NCBI RefSeq assembly: GCF_016907845.1
Contig: NZ_JAFBCS010000001.1
Coordinates: 1,798,001 to 1,862,000 of the forward strand
Direction of reading: 5' to 3'
DNA: 64,000 nt
Source: Arcanobacterium pluranimalium
Lineage (GTDB): Bacteria > Actinomycetota > Actinomycetes > Actinomycetales > Actinomycetaceae
Below, in pieces: positions 62,278-64,000 of this stretch (position 1 is its first letter; every line of letters starts with the position of its first letter). Position numbers and translations under genes: made by a program. Below the pieces are notes generated by a model. It was not told where the DNA came from, did not search any database, and saw only the letters and a list, made by a program, of their open reading frames with translations.

Positions 62278-62406
62278 TTATTGCAAAACCAAAGCGATAG
62301 CTGCCGCCGCACCTGAACTCAGCATCGCAAAAATCACCACAAGCGCAACAACCTTGCGGGCGGCACTTGGCTTTCTTGGCTTCCATTCATCTTTAGGCGA
62401 CGTCAT
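62278..62406 (-). CDS. small single-span membrane protein (42 aa), putative
   Basis: MTSPKDEWKPRKPSAARKVV followed by a hydrophobic helix (A-L-V-V-I-F-A-M-L-S-S-G-A-A-A-A-I-A-L-V-L-Q). A basic cytoplasmic N-terminus and one membrane segment make it plausible. The ribosome binding site is weak (AGAAAG about 9 bases upstream). It sits in the 456-base gap between the GH3 gene and ilvC. The rest of that gap (62407-62603) holds only the hairpin at 62506-62559. Confidence 0.4.
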   Translation of the reverse strand: MTSPKDEWKPRKPSAARKVVALVVIFAMLSSGAAAAIALVLQ

Positions 62407-62505
62407 CTCTCACTCTTTCTCACTAATCTGTAAAGCGTTCACGTTCTCGCCAAGGCTCAAACGCTTGGACTTCCATGCGCAACGGTCTTGACTCTAACAC
62501 GGAGC

Positions 62506-62559
62506 ATGGGTGAGAAACCACAGCGTCTATCTAGAAAAACACTGCAATTTCTCACCCAT
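62506..62559. terminator. hairpin after ilvC
   Basis: A 12-bp stem ATGGGTGAGAAA / TTTCTCACCCAT with a 30-base loop, 45 bases beyond the ilvC stop. No U-tract. Confidence 0.45.
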
Positions 62560-62603
62560 CGTCAAACCCTCAACACTCGCGCGTGAAGCGCGAGAATCTC
62601 GAG

Positions 62604-63707
<1,104 letters not shown>

Positions 63708-63745
63708 TTAAGAAATTGATGTGTTTGAAATAGAATTTCAGCTGC

Positions 63746-64000
63746 TTATTCGATTGATCGCGAGATCTGTAGTTCGCTAATCACCTGCTCAGAAATGGAG
63801 CGAGCACCACGCCCAATCGCCACCGTACCAGTTTGCACAATTTCTTTCACACCATAAGGACTAAGCGCTGTGAGCAGTGCATTAACCTTGGCTTCAGAAC
63901 CAGTTGCTTCCACAGTGAGTGCTTGTGGCACCACGTCCACAACCCGACCACGGAACATCTCCACGATTTGCAACACATTCGTTCGGTTCGAGTCATCAGC
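63746..64000 (-). CDS. ilvN: acetolactate synthase small subunit (N-terminus beyond window edge)
   Basis: Regulatory subunit of acetolactate synthase. Only the last ~84 residues are in the window; the frame is open at the right edge. D-S-N-R-T-N-V-L-Q-I-V-E-M-F-R-G-R-V-V-D-V and G-V-K-E-I-V-Q-T-G-T-V-A-I-G-R-G match the C-terminal part of IlvN/IlvH. The usual ilvB-ilvN-ilvC order predicts ilvB just outside. Confidence 0.9.
   Translation of the reverse strand, partial: ADDSNRTNVLQIVEMFRGRVVDVVPQALTVEATGSEAKVNALLTALSPYGVKEIVQTGTVAIGRGARSISEQVISELQISRSIE

Overview
This window looks like a chromosome segment of a moderate-GC actinobacterium, most likely of the Actinomycetaceae (Arcanobacterium/Trueperella-like). 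The pointers are actinobacterial family types (a mycothiol-linked DsbA-like oxidoreductase, a DUF3516-type helicase, Glu-type RpiB, secreted actinobacterial lipase and GH3 enzymes, an IS1249-like insertion sequence) and a fermentative gene set (pyruvate formate-lyase). The genus is an inference.

Layout. 1-3.3 kb: Mn/Zn/Fe ABC importer behind a near-consensus DtxR-type operator. 3.4-8.7 kb: proline use (putA, putP). 8.9-12 kb: a zinc-free L32, a YigZ protein, and cysK-cysE behind a short cysteine-rich leader ORF that looks like an attenuator. 12-22 kb: rpiB, two large metallopeptidases (M13 and M1), a DsbA-like protein, malQ with a degenerate PTS IIB, and tesB. 22-31 kb: ettA, an SSB paralogue, a pair of membrane/dynamin-like GTPases, tRNA-Arg, orn, an IS, tRNA-Lys, an ATP-grasp protein and tRNA-His. 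32-47.5 kb: two almost identical IS copies in direct orientation bracket a helicase, yggS, a pyruvate formate-lyase locus, cimA-ilvE-leuB, a decayed surface-protein gene and a tracrRNA gene. 47.6-57.5 kb: a type II-C CRISPR-Cas locus (cas9-cas1-cas2) with 83 identical repeats. 57.6-64 kb: DJ-1/PfpI protein, secreted lipase, secreted GH3 glucosidase and ilvC/ilvN (partial).

Four points stand out. (1) Pyruvate formate-lyase is split: the large protein stops just before the glycyl-radical domain, which is encoded as a separate 83-residue protein with its own ribosome binding site. (2) The CRISPR tracrRNA lies upstream of cas9, has a near-perfect promoter and terminator, and is separated from cas9 by a 1,323-bp IS. 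The array appears to be read leftward, with an extended -10 motif inside every repeat. (3) cysK has a classical attenuator layout: a leader peptide with four Cys in 20 residues, alternative hairpins and an intrinsic terminator. (4) At least seven genes have a -10 hexamer exactly six bases before the start codon and no Shine-Dalgarno sequence, so they are probably leaderless.

How the genes work together: branched-chain amino acid synthesis (cimA, leuB, ilvE, ilvC, ilvN) is spread over two places and includes the citramalate route to isoleucine. Proline catabolism, maltodextrin use and secreted glucosidase, lipase and peptidases fit a host-associated heterotroph. All coordinates and motif matches were read by eye. 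Family names come from recognition, not from database searches.
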